Origin: Duganella sp. BJB480
GTDB lineage: Bacteria; Pseudomonadota; Gammaproteobacteria; Burkholderiales; Burkholderiaceae_D
DNA length: 64,000 nucleotides
Reading direction: 5' to 3'
NCBI GenBank assembly: GCA_003416985.1
Contig: QVIN01000013.1
Span: forward strand, 120,822 to 184,821
Shown: one piece after another, positions 25,678 through 36,992 of the stretch
Position numbering within the stretch: position 1 is the stretch's first letter
How the letters are laid out: each line of letters opens with the position of its first letter
Made by a program: the position numbers and the translations under genes
The notes under the pieces: generated by a model
The model's input: the letters and a program-made list of their open reading frames with translations, nothing else
What the model was told of the DNA's origin: nothing
The model's database searches: none

Positions 25678-28512
25678 ATGGACATGTACGCGGTCGACGA
25701 CGAAGTAGCGCACTGGGAAGCGGCCCTGCAGCCGCTGCGGGGGCCTGCGCGCCTGCCGGTGCTGGTGCCGCTGGCCTGGCACCTGCGCCAGCGCGACACC
25801 GCGCGCGCCGTCGCCCTGGCCGCCGAGGGCCGCCAGCTGCTGCCCGCCACCGCGCTGCCGCCGGACGACATGTGCCTGATCTCCGCGCGCCTGCAACTGG
25901 TGCAGGCCGAAGCCGTGTGGCTGGCCGGCGAACTCGATGACGCCGCCGCCCTGGCCGAACTCTCCTTCGAACAGCTGTCCCGCCTGGGCGACCACGAGGG
26001 CCGCGCCGACGCCCACTGGCTGCGCGCCTGGATCGCCATCGACCGCGGCGACCACCGCGGCGGCGAACACGAACTGGAACTGATGGCCGCCGCCGCCCGC
26101 GCCTGCGGCGACGGACAGCGCGCCGACATCGCCGAAGCGGCCATCGCCCGCTGGGCGGTGCTGCAGGACCTGCGCTCGGCCGAACAGCGCTGGGGCCAGC
26201 GCTTCGCCGCCGGCGAGGCGCCGCAGCATCCCGGCGTGGCGGCCTGGGTGTACGACTTCTTCGGCCTGTCGGCCAGCCAGCACAGCGACCATGGCACCGC
26301 CGCGCGCCACTACATCCACTGCTACGAAACGGCGCTGGAGACGGGCCAGATCCGCGTGGCCGTCACCGCCGCGATCAACATCGGCCTCAATTTCACCATC
26401 CTCAACGACCACCACGCGGCGCTGGAATGGATGCAAAGCGCGCTCGATCTGGCACGCCCCACCGGCTGGCCGCGCAGCATCGGGGCCTGCCTGATGCACA
26501 CCGCCGAAACCATGCGCCGCCTGGGCCGCCTCGACGCCACCGAGGAGCTGCTGCACGAGGCGCTGCAGATCATGACGCCGCTGCCCGGCGCGCGCAGCTA
26601 CGCGCACGCGCTGTCCTACCTGGGCGACCTGGCGCTCGACAAGGCCGACTACGACGCCGCGCTGGACGCCTTCCACCGCATGGCCGCGCGCGCCGACGCG
26701 CTGGGCCAGGCCGACTTCCAGTCGATCGCGCGGCGCGGCCAGGCGCACGCGCTGTGCTTCCTCGGCCGTCCGCAGGAGGCGCTGGAGATGGCCGAGCGCG
26801 CGGTGAAGCTGGCGGCCGAACAGGCCAACCGCGACAACCACGTCGCCGCGCTGCGCGTGCTGTCGGTGATCCACGAGCGCCACGCGCTGCCGCCGCCGCC
26901 CGGCATGACCGAGCAAAACGCCACGCTGCACTACCTGCACCTGGCGCTGGACGTGGCCTCCGCCATCGACGGCTACACCCTGCCCGGCGACCTGCACGAC
27001 GCGCTGGGTCGCGAGTACGCGCGGGTCGGCGACTACGCGGCCGCCTACCGCTCGGCGCAGGCGGCGGCCGCCGCGCGCCACAAGACCCACAGCCAGGAAG
27101 CCACCAGCCGCGCCATCGCCCTGCAGGTGCACCACCAGACCGAGCACGCCCGCGCCGAGGGCCAGCACCACCGCGAGCTGGCCGCCTCCGAGGCGCGCCG
27201 CGCCGAGGTGCTGCAGCAGATCAGCGACACGCTGGAGCGCCTGTCGGCCATCGGCCAGGAGATCACCACCCACCTCGACGCCGCCGCCGTGTTCCAGGCG
27301 CTGAACCGCCACGTCCAGGGCCTGCTGCCGGCGCACAGCTTCGCCATCTACCTGTGCGACGCCGGCGGCGCCACGGTCAGCCGCGCCTTCGGCATTGAAA
27401 ACGGCCGCGCGCTGCCGACCAACACCATCGCGGTCGACAACCCGCGCGCCAACTCGGCGCGCTGCGTGCGCGAGCGGCGCGAGATCTACGTCGAGGAGGC
27501 GGGGCCGGACGACATCTTCCTGGCGCCCGGCACGCAGTTGATGGTCAGCGCGCTGTACGTGCCGCTGGTGGTGGGCGAGCGCGCGCTGGGCGTGATGACG
27601 GTGCAGGCCATGCACGCGCGCGCCTATGGCGAACGCGAACGGCTGATCTTCCGCACGCTGTGCGCCTACGGCGCCATCGCGCTGGACAACGCCGAGGCCT
27701 ACCGCCAGTTGAAGGACGCCCAAACCCAGCTGGTGTCGCAGGAGAAGCTGGCGGCGCTGGGCTCCCTGATGGCCGGCGTGGCGCACGAACTGAATACCCC
27801 GATCGGCAACAGCCTGCTGATCGCCAGCACCTTGATCCAGAAGACCGAGGAGCTGGAAACCCAGGTCAACGGCCCCGGCCTGCGCCGCTCCGAACTGGCC
27901 GGCTACCTGGCCGACGCCCGCAAGGCGCACGAACTGGTGATGCGCGGCCTGACCAGCGCGGCGGACCTGGTCAACAGCTTCAAGCAGGTGGCGGTCGACC
28001 GCACCACCGAGCAGCGCCGCGTGTTCAACCTGCAGCAGGTGTCGCACGAGGTGATCGCGACCATGATGAACCGCATCCGCGCCGCCAACCACCGCATCGA
28101 GATCGACGTGCCGGAGCTGATCTCGATGGACAGCTATCCCGGCCCGCTCGGCCAGGTGATCGCCAATTTCATCAACAACGCGCTGCTGCACGCCTTCGCG
28201 CGCGAGCGCAGCGGCGGCATGTGGCTGCAGGCGTCCACGCCGGCCGAGGGCCGAGTGCTGCTCACCTTCCGCGACAACGGCGGCGGCATCGCGCCGGAGC
28301 ACATGTCGCGCATCTTCGATCCCTTCTTCACCACCAAGCTGGGGCAAGGCGGCAGCGGGCTGGGACTGTCGATCAGCTACAACATTGTCACTTCGCTACT
28401 GGGCGGCCAGATCACGGTCCACAGCTCGCGCGACGGCACCGCCTTCACGCTCGACCTGCCGCTGACGGCGCCCCAGCACCAGACCCCGGCCACCACGCAG
28501 ATCTACACCTAG
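25678..28512 (+). CDS. TPR-GAF sensor histidine kinase without receiver
   Basis: A 944-residue soluble sensor kinase. Residues 1-450 are Ala/Leu-rich helical repeats, likely TPR. A short coiled coil lies near 470-510, then a GAF-like domain at about 520-670, a dimerisation segment with H703 in GVAHELNTPIGN, and an HATPase with N box (NFINNALLHAF, about 830), G1 (DNGGGI, about 866) and G2 (GGSGLGLS, about 891). It has no membrane segments, so the signal is probably cytoplasmic or protein-borne. No response regulator is adjacent, making it an orphan kinase. It resembles the AAA-lacking relatives of large TPR/GAF kinases in Burkholderiales. Confidence 0.8.
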   Translation: MDMYAVDDEVAHWEAALQPLRGPARLPVLVPLAWHLRQRDTARAVALAAEGRQLLPATALPPDDMCLISARLQLVQAEAVWLAGELDDAAALAELSFEQLSRLGDHEGRADAHWLRAWIAIDRGDHRGGEHELELMAAAARACGDGQRADIAEAAIARWAVLQDLRSAEQRWGQRFAAGEAPQHPGVAAWVYDFFGLSASQHSDHGTAARHYIHCYETALETGQIRVAVTAAINIGLNFTILNDHHAALEWMQSALDLARPTGWPRSIGACLMHTAETMRRLGRLDATEELLHEALQIMTPLPGARSYAHALSYLGDLALDKADYDAALDAFHRMAARADALGQADFQSIARRGQAHALCFLGRPQEALEMAERAVKLAAEQANRDNHVAALRVLSVIHERHALPPPPGMTEQNATLHYLHLALDVASAIDGYTLPGDLHDALGREYARVGDYAAAYRSAQAAAAARHKTHSQEATSRAIALQVHHQTEHARAEGQHHRELAASEARRAEVLQQISDTLERLSAIGQEITTHLDAAAVFQALNRHVQGLLPAHSFAIYLCDAGGATVSRAFGIENGRALPTNTIAVDNPRANSARCVRERREIYVEEAGPDDIFLAPGTQLMVSALYVPLVVGERALGVMTVQAMHARAYGERERLIFRTLCAYGAIALDNAEAYRQLKDAQTQLVSQEKLAALGSLMAGVAHELNTPIGNSLLIASTLIQKTEELETQVNGPGLRRSELAGYLADARKAHELVMRGLTSAADLVNSFKQVAVDRTTEQRRVFNLQQVSHEVIATMMNRIRAANHRIEIDVPELISMDSYPGPLGQVIANFINNALLHAFARERSGGMWLQASTPAEGRVLLTFRDNGGGIAPEHMSRIFDPFFTTKLGQGGSGLGLSISYNIVTSLLGGQITVHSSRDGTAFTLDLPLTAPQHQTPATTQIYT

Positions 28513-28649
28513 CAACGGCGGCGCCGCGCAGCCTGTATAGACAGGAGAATCTGCGGCAATCCGCCCTATCCGCCGAATTGCCTTTATAATTGTCCGGCTA
28601 AGCCGGCCAGGCACACCGCCCCACGCCCGCACATCTGTCAGTCGTTACT

Positions 28650-29579
28650 ATGCCTATCCAAAAACCGATCAAGCATTACCTGCAGTTTTCTGATTTTTCG
28701 TTAGCCGAATACGAATACGTGATTGAACGCGCGCACCTGATCAAGCGAAAATTCAAGAACTACGAAATCTACCACCCGCTGATCGACCGCACGCTGGTCA
28801 TGGTGTTCGAGAAGAACTCCACCCGCACCCGCCTGTCCTTCGAGGCCGGCATGCACCAGCTGGGCGGCGCGGCGATCTACCTGAACACCCGCGATTCGCA
28901 GCTCGGACGCGGCGAGCCGGTGGAAGACGCCGGCCAGGTGATGAGCCGCATGTGCGACATCATCATGGTCCGCACCTTCGGCCAGGACATCATCGAGCGT
29001 TTCGCCGCCAACTCGCGCGTGCCGGTGATTAATGGCCTGACCAACGAACACCATCCGTGCCAGGTGTTCGCCGACATCTTCACCTACTACGAGCACCGCG
29101 GCCCGATCACCGGCAAGACCGTGGCCTGGGTGGGCGACGCCAACAACATGCTGTACTCCTGGCTGCAGGCGGCCGAGGTGTTCGGCTTCCACGTCAACGT
29201 GTCCACGCCCAAGGGCTACGACATGGACATGTCGCTGGTCTCGACCGACCGCTACACCTTCTTCGACAACCCGTCCGACGCCTGCCAGGGCGCGCACCTG
29301 GTCAACACCGACGTCTGGACCAGCATGGGCTACGAAGAGGAAAACGCCGCCCGCCTGAAGGCCTTCGACGGCTGGATCGTCGACAGCGCCAAGATGGCGC
29401 GCGCCGCGCCGGACGCGCTGTTCATGCACTGCCTGCCCGCCCACCGTGGCGAGGAAGTCTCGGCCGACGTCATCGACGGACCGCAGTCGGTGGTCTGGGA
29501 CGAGGCGGAGAACCGCCTGCACGTACAGAAGGCGCTGATCGAGTACCTGCTGATCGGCCGCGTAGAAAAAAACGACTAA
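28650..29579 (+). CDS. argF: Ornithine carbamoyltransferase
   Basis: A 309-residue anabolic OTCase that makes citrulline from ornithine and carbamoyl phosphate. The carbamoyl-phosphate loop is FEKNSTRTRLSFE, followed by RTFGQD, HPCQ in NEHHPCQVFAD and the ornithine loop HCLPAHRGEEV. ATG 28650 is the first in-frame start. It lies 24 bases before argG, so the two citrulline-to-argininosuccinate steps are co-expressed. Confidence 0.97.
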   Translation: MPIQKPIKHYLQFSDFSLAEYEYVIERAHLIKRKFKNYEIYHPLIDRTLVMVFEKNSTRTRLSFEAGMHQLGGAAIYLNTRDSQLGRGEPVEDAGQVMSRMCDIIMVRTFGQDIIERFAANSRVPVINGLTNEHHPCQVFADIFTYYEHRGPITGKTVAWVGDANNMLYSWLQAAEVFGFHVNVSTPKGYDMDMSLVSTDRYTFFDNPSDACQGAHLVNTDVWTSMGYEEENAARLKAFDGWIVDSAKMARAAPDALFMHCLPAHRGEEVSADVIDGPQSVVWDEAENRLHVQKALIEYLLIGRVEKND

Positions 29580-29603
29580 CACTTCACACCTATTGGAACT
29601 AGC

Positions 29604-30836
<1,233 letters not shown>

Positions 30837-30858
30837 GCCGGACATCGGCAGCAAACGA

Positions 30859-30888
30859 GGGACCGCCGAGTGGCGGTCCTTTTTTTTG
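30859..30888 (+). terminator. Rho-independent terminator after argG
   Basis: A GGACCGCC/GGCGGTCC stem with a short loop is followed by a run of eight T. It separates the arg genes from the wsp operon. Confidence 0.9.
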
Positions 30889-30950
30889 TCCTCCACAATC
30901 GGCGGCAAAATGTTACATTGTTTCCACCACCCAGCCCCAGTGGAGCACAT

Positions 30951-32765
30951 ATGCTAAAGAACGTCCGTATCAAATCAAAACTCGCCATCGGTTCCGGCGC
31001 CGTCGTCGCCACCATCCTGGTGCTGCTGGCCATGGCCTATCTCAACTTCAGCAAGCTGTCCGACGCCCGCCAGTGGGACCGGCACACGCTGGAGGTGCTG
31101 CACGAAGCCGACCGCACCTCGATCGCCGTGCTGGAACTGCAATCGGCCGAACGAGGCTATGTGCTCAGCGGCGACGACAAGCTGCTCTCCGCCAGCGCCG
31201 ACGCCGAAACCGCGCTGGAGCAACGCCTGCAACGGCTGCTGACGCTCACCGCAGACAACCCGGTCCAGCAGGAACGCCTGCGCCGGCTGCACACCATGGT
31301 CAACGAATGGCTCACGCAGGTCTACCATCCGCTGCTGGACAAGCGCCGCGCGCTGGGCCAGAACGTCAGCGCGGCCGACCAGCTTGGCCACGGCGCCGAA
31401 CTGCGCGCCGGCGCGCGCGACGTCGGCGCCATCCGCGCCCTGATCGATGAAGCCACCGCCGACGAAACCCGCCTGCTCGACGGCCGCACGCGCACCTCGC
31501 AAAGCCTGCAGCAGACCATGTCGCTGGTGCTGATCCTGGGCGGCGGCTTGTGCGTGGCGCTGGCCATCGTCATCGGCCTGGTGCTGGCGGGCGCCCTGCT
31601 GGCGCCATTGAACAACCTGACGCACGCGCTGGGCCGCATCGCCGCCGGCGAACAGTCGGCGCGGGCGGCGGTGCTGTCGGGCGATGAAATGGGCCAGGTC
31701 ACGGGGGAATTCAACCGCATGGCGCAGGCCATCCAGGACAGCCAGGCCAACGAACTGGCGGCCACCAACCTGCTCAAGTCCAAGGTCGACTCGCTGCTCC
31801 GCGTGGTCTCCAGGGCCGCCGCCGGCGACCTGACCGGCAAGATCGAGGTGACCGGCGACGACGCCATCGGCCAGCTGGCGCATGGCCTGGACCGCATGTT
31901 CGAGAACCTGCGCGCCCTGCTCAACAACGTGCAGAAGGCCGGCATCCAGGTCACCACCTCGGCCACCGAGATCGCCGCCTCGGCCAAGCAGCAGGAGTCC
32001 ACCGGCATCGAGCACGCCCAGACCAGCGCCGAGGTGCTCGCCACCACCAAGGAGATCTCGGCCAGCACCTCGCAGCTGTTGAAAACCATGGAGGACGCCA
32101 CCGCAGTGGCCGACTACACCACCAACGCTACCGCCGACGCCCAGACCAACCTGCGCCGCATGGACAGCACCATGCAGCACATGGTCTCGGCCACCGATTC
32201 GATCAACGCCAAGCTGGCGGCGTTGTCGGAAAAGGCCTCCAACATCAACAGCGTCTTGATCACCATCACCAAGGTGGCCGACCAGACCAACATCCTCTCG
32301 CTCAACGCCGCCATCGAGGCCGAGAAGGCCGGCGAGGCGGGACGCGGCTTCTCGGTGGTGGCCACCGAAATCCGCCGCCTGGCCGACCAGACCTCGGTCT
32401 CCACCTGGGACATCGAGCAGATGCTCAAGGAGATGCAGTCGGCGGTGTCGGCCAGCGTGATGGGCATGGACAAATTCTCCGAGGAGATACGCCGCAGCGT
32501 CGGCGAGGTGCGCCAGGTGACGGACCAGCTGTCCGGCGTGATGGACCAGGTGCAGAAACTGGCGCCGCAGTTCGACGTGGTGCTGCAGGGGATGCAGTCG
32601 CAGGCGGTGGGCGCGCAGCAGATCTCCGAAACCATGATGCAGCTGAACGACGCCACCCGGCAGACCGTGGAATCGCTCAAGGCCACCAGCGAGGCGGTGC
32701 ACCAGCTGCAGTATGCGGCGGGCGACCTGCAGACCAGCGTCGCCAACTTTGCGGTCGCGGCTTGA
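30951..32765 (+). CDS. wspA: WspA-like methyl-accepting chemotaxis receptor, copy 1
   Basis: A 604-residue inner-membrane chemoreceptor. It has a first helix at about 12-34, a CHASE3-like periplasmic helical domain, a second helix at about 187-215 ([19 protein letters not shown]), HAMP, and a cytoplasmic signalling hairpin with tip [23 protein letters not shown] 30951 follows TGGAG; an upstream in-frame extension crosses the arg terminator and is rejected. In the Wsp pathway WspA senses surface contact or envelope stress and activates WspE. The next gene is a paralogue with an almost identical signalling half. Confidence 0.85.
   Translation: MLKNVRIKSKLAIGSGAVVATILVLLAMAYLNFSKLSDARQWDRHTLEVLHEADRTSIAVLELQSAERGYVLSGDDKLLSASADAETALEQRLQRLLTLTADNPVQQERLRRLHTMVNEWLTQVYHPLLDKRRALGQNVSAADQLGHGAELRAGARDVGAIRALIDEATADETRLLDGRTRTSQSLQQTMSLVLILGGGLCVALAIVIGLVLAGALLAPLNNLTHALGRIAAGEQSARAAVLSGDEMGQVTGEFNRMAQAIQDSQANELAATNLLKSKVDSLLRVVSRAAAGDLTGKIEVTGDDAIGQLAHGLDRMFENLRALLNNVQKAGIQVTTSATEIAASAKQQESTGIEHAQTSAEVLATTKEISASTSQLLKTMEDATAVADYTTNATADAQTNLRRMDSTMQHMVSATDSINAKLAALSEKASNINSVLITITKVADQTNILSLNAAIEAEKAGEAGRGFSVVATEIRRLADQTSVSTWDIEQMLKEMQSAVSASVMGMDKFSEEIRRSVGEVRQVTDQLSGVMDQVQKLAPQFDVVLQGMQSQAVGAQQISETMMQLNDATRQTVESLKATSEAVHQLQYAAGDLQTSVANFAVAA
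31700..32765 (+). repeat. Direct repeat, upstream copy (partner 33558-34623)
   Basis: The HAMP-to-end portions of the two tandem receptor genes are near-identical direct repeats about 1.07 kb long, offset by 1858 bases. Differences are mostly single substitutions, clustered at 31790-31860 and 31990-32075. Homologous recombination between the copies would delete one receptor cleanly. Confidence 0.85.
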
Positions 32766-32808
32766 AGCGTGGGACAATGCCGCATCGAAGGCGGCTCTTG
32801 GAGAAAAA

Positions 32809-34623
32809 ATGTTGAACGACTTGAGCATCAAGCAGAAGCTGTATCTGGGGTTCAGCGCCATCCTCGCCATCATCCTGGCGCTGCTGTCGATGGCCTACAT
32901 CAAATTCAACAGCCTGTCCGACGCCAACGGGTGGGACAGGCACTCGATGGAAGTGATACAGTCGATCGACAAGATGCGCAACGACCTGCTGCAAGTACAG
33001 GTCGAGGCGCGCGGCTACTACCTGAGCGGCACCCCGGTGCGCCTCGAAAGCACCCACAAGGAATTGCGCGACCTGCCCGGCTCCCTGCAGGCCATGCAAA
33101 CGCTGGTGGCCGATAGCCCCAACCAGAGCGCCCGCTTCAAGGAGCTGGAAACCATGATCGCCACCTGGACGCGCGACGTCATCGAGTCGCAGCTGGCCAT
33201 GCGCCAGCAGCTGGGCGACAAGCCGGGAGCGGCCGACGCGATGGGGCACAATGCGCAGCAGAGCGGCGGCAACGTCGCCGTCCACGGCATCTACAAACTG
33301 CTGGACAACGCCGCCGCCGAGGAGCGCCGCCTGCTGGCAGAACGCTCCGATGCCGCGGCCCGGCTGCAGGAGACCATGCGCCTGGTGCTGAGCGGCGGCG
33401 GCCTGGCCTGCGTGGCGCTGTCGGCGCTGATCGCCTGGGCGCTGGGACGCGCGCTGCTGGCGCCATTGAACAACCTGACCCACGCCGTGGGCCGCCTCGC
33501 CGCCGGCGAACAGTCGGCGCGCGCGGCGGAGGGCAACGCCGATGAACTGGGCCGGGTGGCGACGGAGTTCAACCGCATGGCGCAGGCCATCCAGGACAGC
33601 CAGGCCAACGAGCTGGCGGCCACCAACCTGCTCAAGTCCAAGGTCGACTCGCTGCTCGGCGTGGTCTCCAAGGCCGCCTCCGGCGACCTGACCGGCAAGA
33701 TCGACGTGGCCGGCGAGGACGCCATCGGCCAGCTGGCGCATGGCCTGGACCGTATGTTCGAGAACCTGCGCGCCCTGCTCAACAACGTGCAGAAGGCCGG
33801 CATCCAGGTCACCACCTCGGCCACCGAGATCGCCGCCTCGGCCAGGCAGCAGGAGGCGACCGGCATCGAACAGGCGCAGACCAGCGTCGAAATCCTCAGC
33901 ACCACCAAGGAAATCTCCGCCAACACCTCGCAGCTGTTGAAAACCATGGAGGACGCCACCGCGGTGGCCGACTACACCACCAACGCCACCGCCGACGCCC
34001 AGACCAACCTGCGCCGCATGGACAGCACCATGCAGCACATGGTCTCGGCCACCGATTCGATCAACGCCAAGCTGGCGGCGTTGTCGGAAAAGGCCTCCAA
34101 CATCAACAGCGTCTTGATCACCATCACCAAGGTGGCCGACCAGACCAACATCCTCTCGCTCAACGCCGCCATCGAGGCCGAGAAGGCCGGCGAGGCGGGA
34201 CGCGGCTTCTCGGTGGTGGCCACCGAAATCCGCCGCCTGGCCGACCAGACCTCGGTCTCCACCTGGGACATCGAGCAGATGCTCAAGGAGATGCAGTCGG
34301 CGGTGTCGGCCAGCGTGATGGGCATGGACAAATTCTCCGAGGAGATACGCCGCAGCGTCGGCGAGGTGCGCCAGGTGACGGACCAGCTGTCCGGCGTGAT
34401 GGACCAGGTGCAGAAACTGGCGCCGCAGTTCGACGCGGTGCTGCAGGGGATGCAGTCGCAGGCGGTCGGCGCGCAGCAGATCTCCGAGACCATGATGCAG
34501 CTGAACGACGCCACCCAGCAGACGGTGGAATCGCTCAAGGCCACCAGCGAGGCGGTGCATCAGCTGCAGTACGCGGCCGGCGACCTGCAGACCAGCGTCG
34601 CCAATTTCGCCGTCGCGGCCTGA
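32809..34623 (+). CDS. WspA-like methyl-accepting chemotaxis receptor, copy 2
   Basis: A 604-residue paralogue of the previous receptor with the same architecture. Its sensor part (residues 35-190) is only distantly similar to copy 1, while the segment from the HAMP end to the C-terminus is nearly identical at the nucleotide level. The last 225 residues differ in only a few positions (for example FDAVLQ instead of FDVVLQ, ATQQT instead of ATRQT). The start is ATG 32809 with TTGGAGA upstream. It is followed 12 bases later by the CheW-like gene. The two receptors may form mixed trimers with one signalling output. Confidence 0.85.
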   Translation: MLNDLSIKQKLYLGFSAILAIILALLSMAYIKFNSLSDANGWDRHSMEVIQSIDKMRNDLLQVQVEARGYYLSGTPVRLESTHKELRDLPGSLQAMQTLVADSPNQSARFKELETMIATWTRDVIESQLAMRQQLGDKPGAADAMGHNAQQSGGNVAVHGIYKLLDNAAAEERRLLAERSDAAARLQETMRLVLSGGGLACVALSALIAWALGRALLAPLNNLTHAVGRLAAGEQSARAAEGNADELGRVATEFNRMAQAIQDSQANELAATNLLKSKVDSLLGVVSKAASGDLTGKIDVAGEDAIGQLAHGLDRMFENLRALLNNVQKAGIQVTTSATEIAASARQQEATGIEQAQTSVEILSTTKEISANTSQLLKTMEDATAVADYTTNATADAQTNLRRMDSTMQHMVSATDSINAKLAALSEKASNINSVLITITKVADQTNILSLNAAIEAEKAGEAGRGFSVVATEIRRLADQTSVSTWDIEQMLKEMQSAVSASVMGMDKFSEEIRRSVGEVRQVTDQLSGVMDQVQKLAPQFDAVLQGMQSQAVGAQQISETMMQLNDATQQTVESLKATSEAVHQLQYAAGDLQTSVANFAVAA

Positions 34624-34635
34624 CCGGAGCGGGCG

Positions 34636-35079
34636 ATGAAGCTGCTGATCTTCCACATCGGCGCCGACCGCTACGGCCTGCGCCTGCGCGACGTGGTGCG
34701 CGTGCTGCCGCTGCTGGAACTGAAGCACCTGCCGCTGGCGCCGGACACCGTCGCCGGCCTGATGGACTTCCACGGCGAGTCGGTGCCGGTGATCGACTTG
34801 TGCCGCGCCGGCGGGCTGCCAAGCGGCGCCGATCACTTCGACACCCGCATCATCGTGGTGACCTACCACGCGCCGGAAGGCACGGACCATCTGCTCGGCC
34901 TGCGCGCGGAGCGCGTGCTGGGCGTGCAGGAAGTCGCCGAAACGCAGTTGGGCGCCAGCGGCGTGCAGGCCGCGCCCTTCCTCGGCCAGGTCGCCAGCGA
35001 TCCGGGCGGCATGCTGCAACTGGTGGAACTTGAACACCTGCTGCCCGTGTCGCTGCGCGCGATGCTGTTCCAGCCATGA
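34636..35079 (+). CDS. wspB: WspB-like CheW coupling protein
   Basis: A 147-residue CheW-domain adaptor that links receptors to the WspE kinase. It has the CheW pattern (FHIGADRYGLRLRDVVRVLPL, GLMDFHGESVPVIDL) and a hydrophobic C-terminus. It overlaps wspC by four bases. Its order in the operon matches wspB. Confidence 0.85.
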   Translation: MKLLIFHIGADRYGLRLRDVVRVLPLLELKHLPLAPDTVAGLMDFHGESVPVIDLCRAGGLPSGADHFDTRIIVVTYHAPEGTDHLLGLRAERVLGVQEVAETQLGASGVQAAPFLGQVASDPGGMLQLVELEHLLPVSLRAMLFQP

Positions 35080-36293
35080 CGCCCGCCCAATCCATGCTGC
35101 ACGAGGCCACCGGCTTGACGCTGTCCAGGTCCACGGTCGAACGCGCGATCAAGCTCCGCATGGAACGGACCGCCGCCGCCAACCAGGACATCTACCTCGA
35201 CCGCATGACGCCGGACGAGCTGACCGCGCTGGTGGAACTGGTGGTGGTGCCGGAGTCCTGGTTCTACCGCGACCCGCAAGCCTTCCAGGCCGCCGCCGAA
35301 TTCGTCCGGGCGCGCCTGGCCGGCGATGCCAACCGCATGGTGCGTATCCTGTCCATCCCCTGCGCCGGCGGCGAGGAGCCATACACGATGGCGATGGTGC
35401 TGGCCGACGCCGGCGTGCGGCGCGACGGCTACATCATCGAAGCCTACGACATCAGCCCCGCTTGCGTGGAACGCGCCAAGAGCGGCGTGTACTGCCGCAA
35501 CGCCTTCCGCAGCCAGGACCTGGCCTTCCGCGACCGCCACTTCATCCCCGACGGCGAGGACTACCGCATCAACGACGCCTTGCGCCAGCAGGTGCGCTTC
35601 AAGCAAGGCAACCTGCTGGAGTTCGACCTCCTGACGCGGACGGGCCACTACGACGTGATCTTCTGCCGCAACCTGCTGATCTATTTCGACAAGCCGACCA
35701 CCAGGACGGCCATCGCCAGGCTTGAAGCGCTGCTGGCCGATCACGGCCTGCTGTTCGCCGGCTACGCCGAAGTACCGTCGTTCTGCCAGCACGGTTTCAC
35801 CCCGTACCCGTATCCGCAGGCGTTCGGCTTGAAGAAGGAACCGGCGCGGCCGGCGCCCGCCATCCAGGCGGTTCCCAAGGCGGCCCCGCGCACCGTACGC
35901 CGCCCGCCTCCGCAGGCGTCCAATCAGCCGGCGCGGCTCGCGCCCCTGCCGGTGCAAGCGCCCGCCGCCGTCGCGATGGACACCAACCTGCTGGCCGAAG
36001 CCCGCAAGCTGGCCGACCTGGGACAACTGAAGGAAGCCGAAAACAAAAGCCGCGACCATCTGGCGCAAACGCCCGACTCGGCGGAGGCGTATTTCATCCT
36101 CGGCCTGGTCAACGAACTGACGGACAAGCGCAAGCTCGCAGAGGACTATTGGAAGCGCTGCATCTACCTGCAACCGGACCACTACGAAGCGCTGTGCCAC
36201 CTGGCCCTGCTGGCAGAGACCAACAACGATCCCGGAGCGGCCGCCGCGCTCAAGGCCCGCGCCGCGCGCGTCTACAAACGCCAGCAAGGATAA
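35076..36293 (+). CDS. wspC: WspC-like CheR methyltransferase with TPR tail
   Basis: A 405-residue receptor methyltransferase. The CheR core includes SIPCAGGEEPYTMAM (SAM-binding), AYDISPACVERAKSGVY and DVIFCRNLLIYFD. A Pro/Ala-rich linker (about 255-300) is followed by a C-terminal TPR region (about 310-400), the layout typical of WspC. It methylates WspA and raises WspE activity. It is coupled by overlap to wspB. Confidence 0.9.
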   Translation: MTPAQSMLHEATGLTLSRSTVERAIKLRMERTAAANQDIYLDRMTPDELTALVELVVVPESWFYRDPQAFQAAAEFVRARLAGDANRMVRILSIPCAGGEEPYTMAMVLADAGVRRDGYIIEAYDISPACVERAKSGVYCRNAFRSQDLAFRDRHFIPDGEDYRINDALRQQVRFKQGNLLEFDLLTRTGHYDVIFCRNLLIYFDKPTTRTAIARLEALLADHGLLFAGYAEVPSFCQHGFTPYPYPQAFGLKKEPARPAPAIQAVPKAAPRTVRRPPPQASNQPARLAPLPVQAPAAVAMDTNLLAEARKLADLGQLKEAENKSRDHLAQTPDSAEAYFILGLVNELTDKRKLAEDYWKRCIYLQPDHYEALCHLALLAETNNDPGAAAALKARAARVYKRQQG

Positions 36294-36305
36294 GGGCGAA
36301 CGACC

Positions 36306-36992
36306 ATGAACACGACCACTTCCCCCATCGCCATCGTCGGCATCGACGACTGCTGGAACCGCATCGGCGTCATCGGCGACCAAAGCTGCGAGAAGCTTGA
36401 GCAGGCGGTCCACTGCCGCAATTGCGAAGTGTACGCCGGCGCGGCCCAGCGCAACCTGCAACGCCCTGTCGGCGACGACTACAAAAAGGAATGGGCCGCC
36501 CACTTCCGCCAGGCCGCCGCCGGCACGCAGCAGCTGGATGCGTCCTGCCTGGTGTTCCGCATCGGCCGCGAATGGTTGTCGCTGCCGACCAAAATATTCG
36601 TCTCGGTGGCGCCGCAGGCCAAGCCGCACCGCCTGCCGCATCGAACGGAGCCTGGCTTGAGCGGTATCGTCAACGTCGGCGGCACGCTGTATCCCTGCAT
36701 GTCGCTGGCGGCCTTGCTGGGCATCGACGCAAACGAAGGTGACGCCGCCACCGGCCGCCACACCTTCGCGCGCCTGCTGCTCACCCAATGGGAGGACCAG
36801 GCCTACGCCCTGCCGGTGGCCGACCTGCATGGCATCCTGCGCTACGCCACCAAGTCCGTGCAGGCGCCGGCCGCCACCATCAACAAGGGGTTGTCGCGCT
36901 TCCTCTCGGGCGTGATAGCGCATCAAGACATGCATATCGGCGTGCTCGATTCGGCGCTGATCGGCCACCAACTTGCGAGGTCGCTGCGATGA
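36306..36992 (+). CDS. wspD: WspD-like CheW protein
   Basis: A 228-residue second CheW-type coupling protein. The WspD-specific N-terminus is clear: DDCWNRIGVIGDQSCEKLEQ then VHCRNCEVYA, with four Cys residues possibly binding metal or a cluster. The CheW domain follows (CLVFRIGREWLSLP, GIVNVGGTLYPCMSLAALLG). It overlaps wspE by four bases. Confidence 0.9.
   Translation: MNTTTSPIAIVGIDDCWNRIGVIGDQSCEKLEQAVHCRNCEVYAGAAQRNLQRPVGDDYKKEWAAHFRQAAAGTQQLDASCLVFRIGREWLSLPTKIFVSVAPQAKPHRLPHRTEPGLSGIVNVGGTLYPCMSLAALLGIDANEGDAATGRHTFARLLLTQWEDQAYALPVADLHGILRYATKSVQAPAATINKGLSRFLSGVIAHQDMHIGVLDSALIGHQLARSLR

Noticed and set aside
25636-28347. Very long minus-strand frame opposite the histidine kinase
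   Set aside because: Shadow frame caused by high GC; Gln/His/Arg/Gly-rich translation without domains. Similar antisense frames elsewhere were rejected for the same reason.
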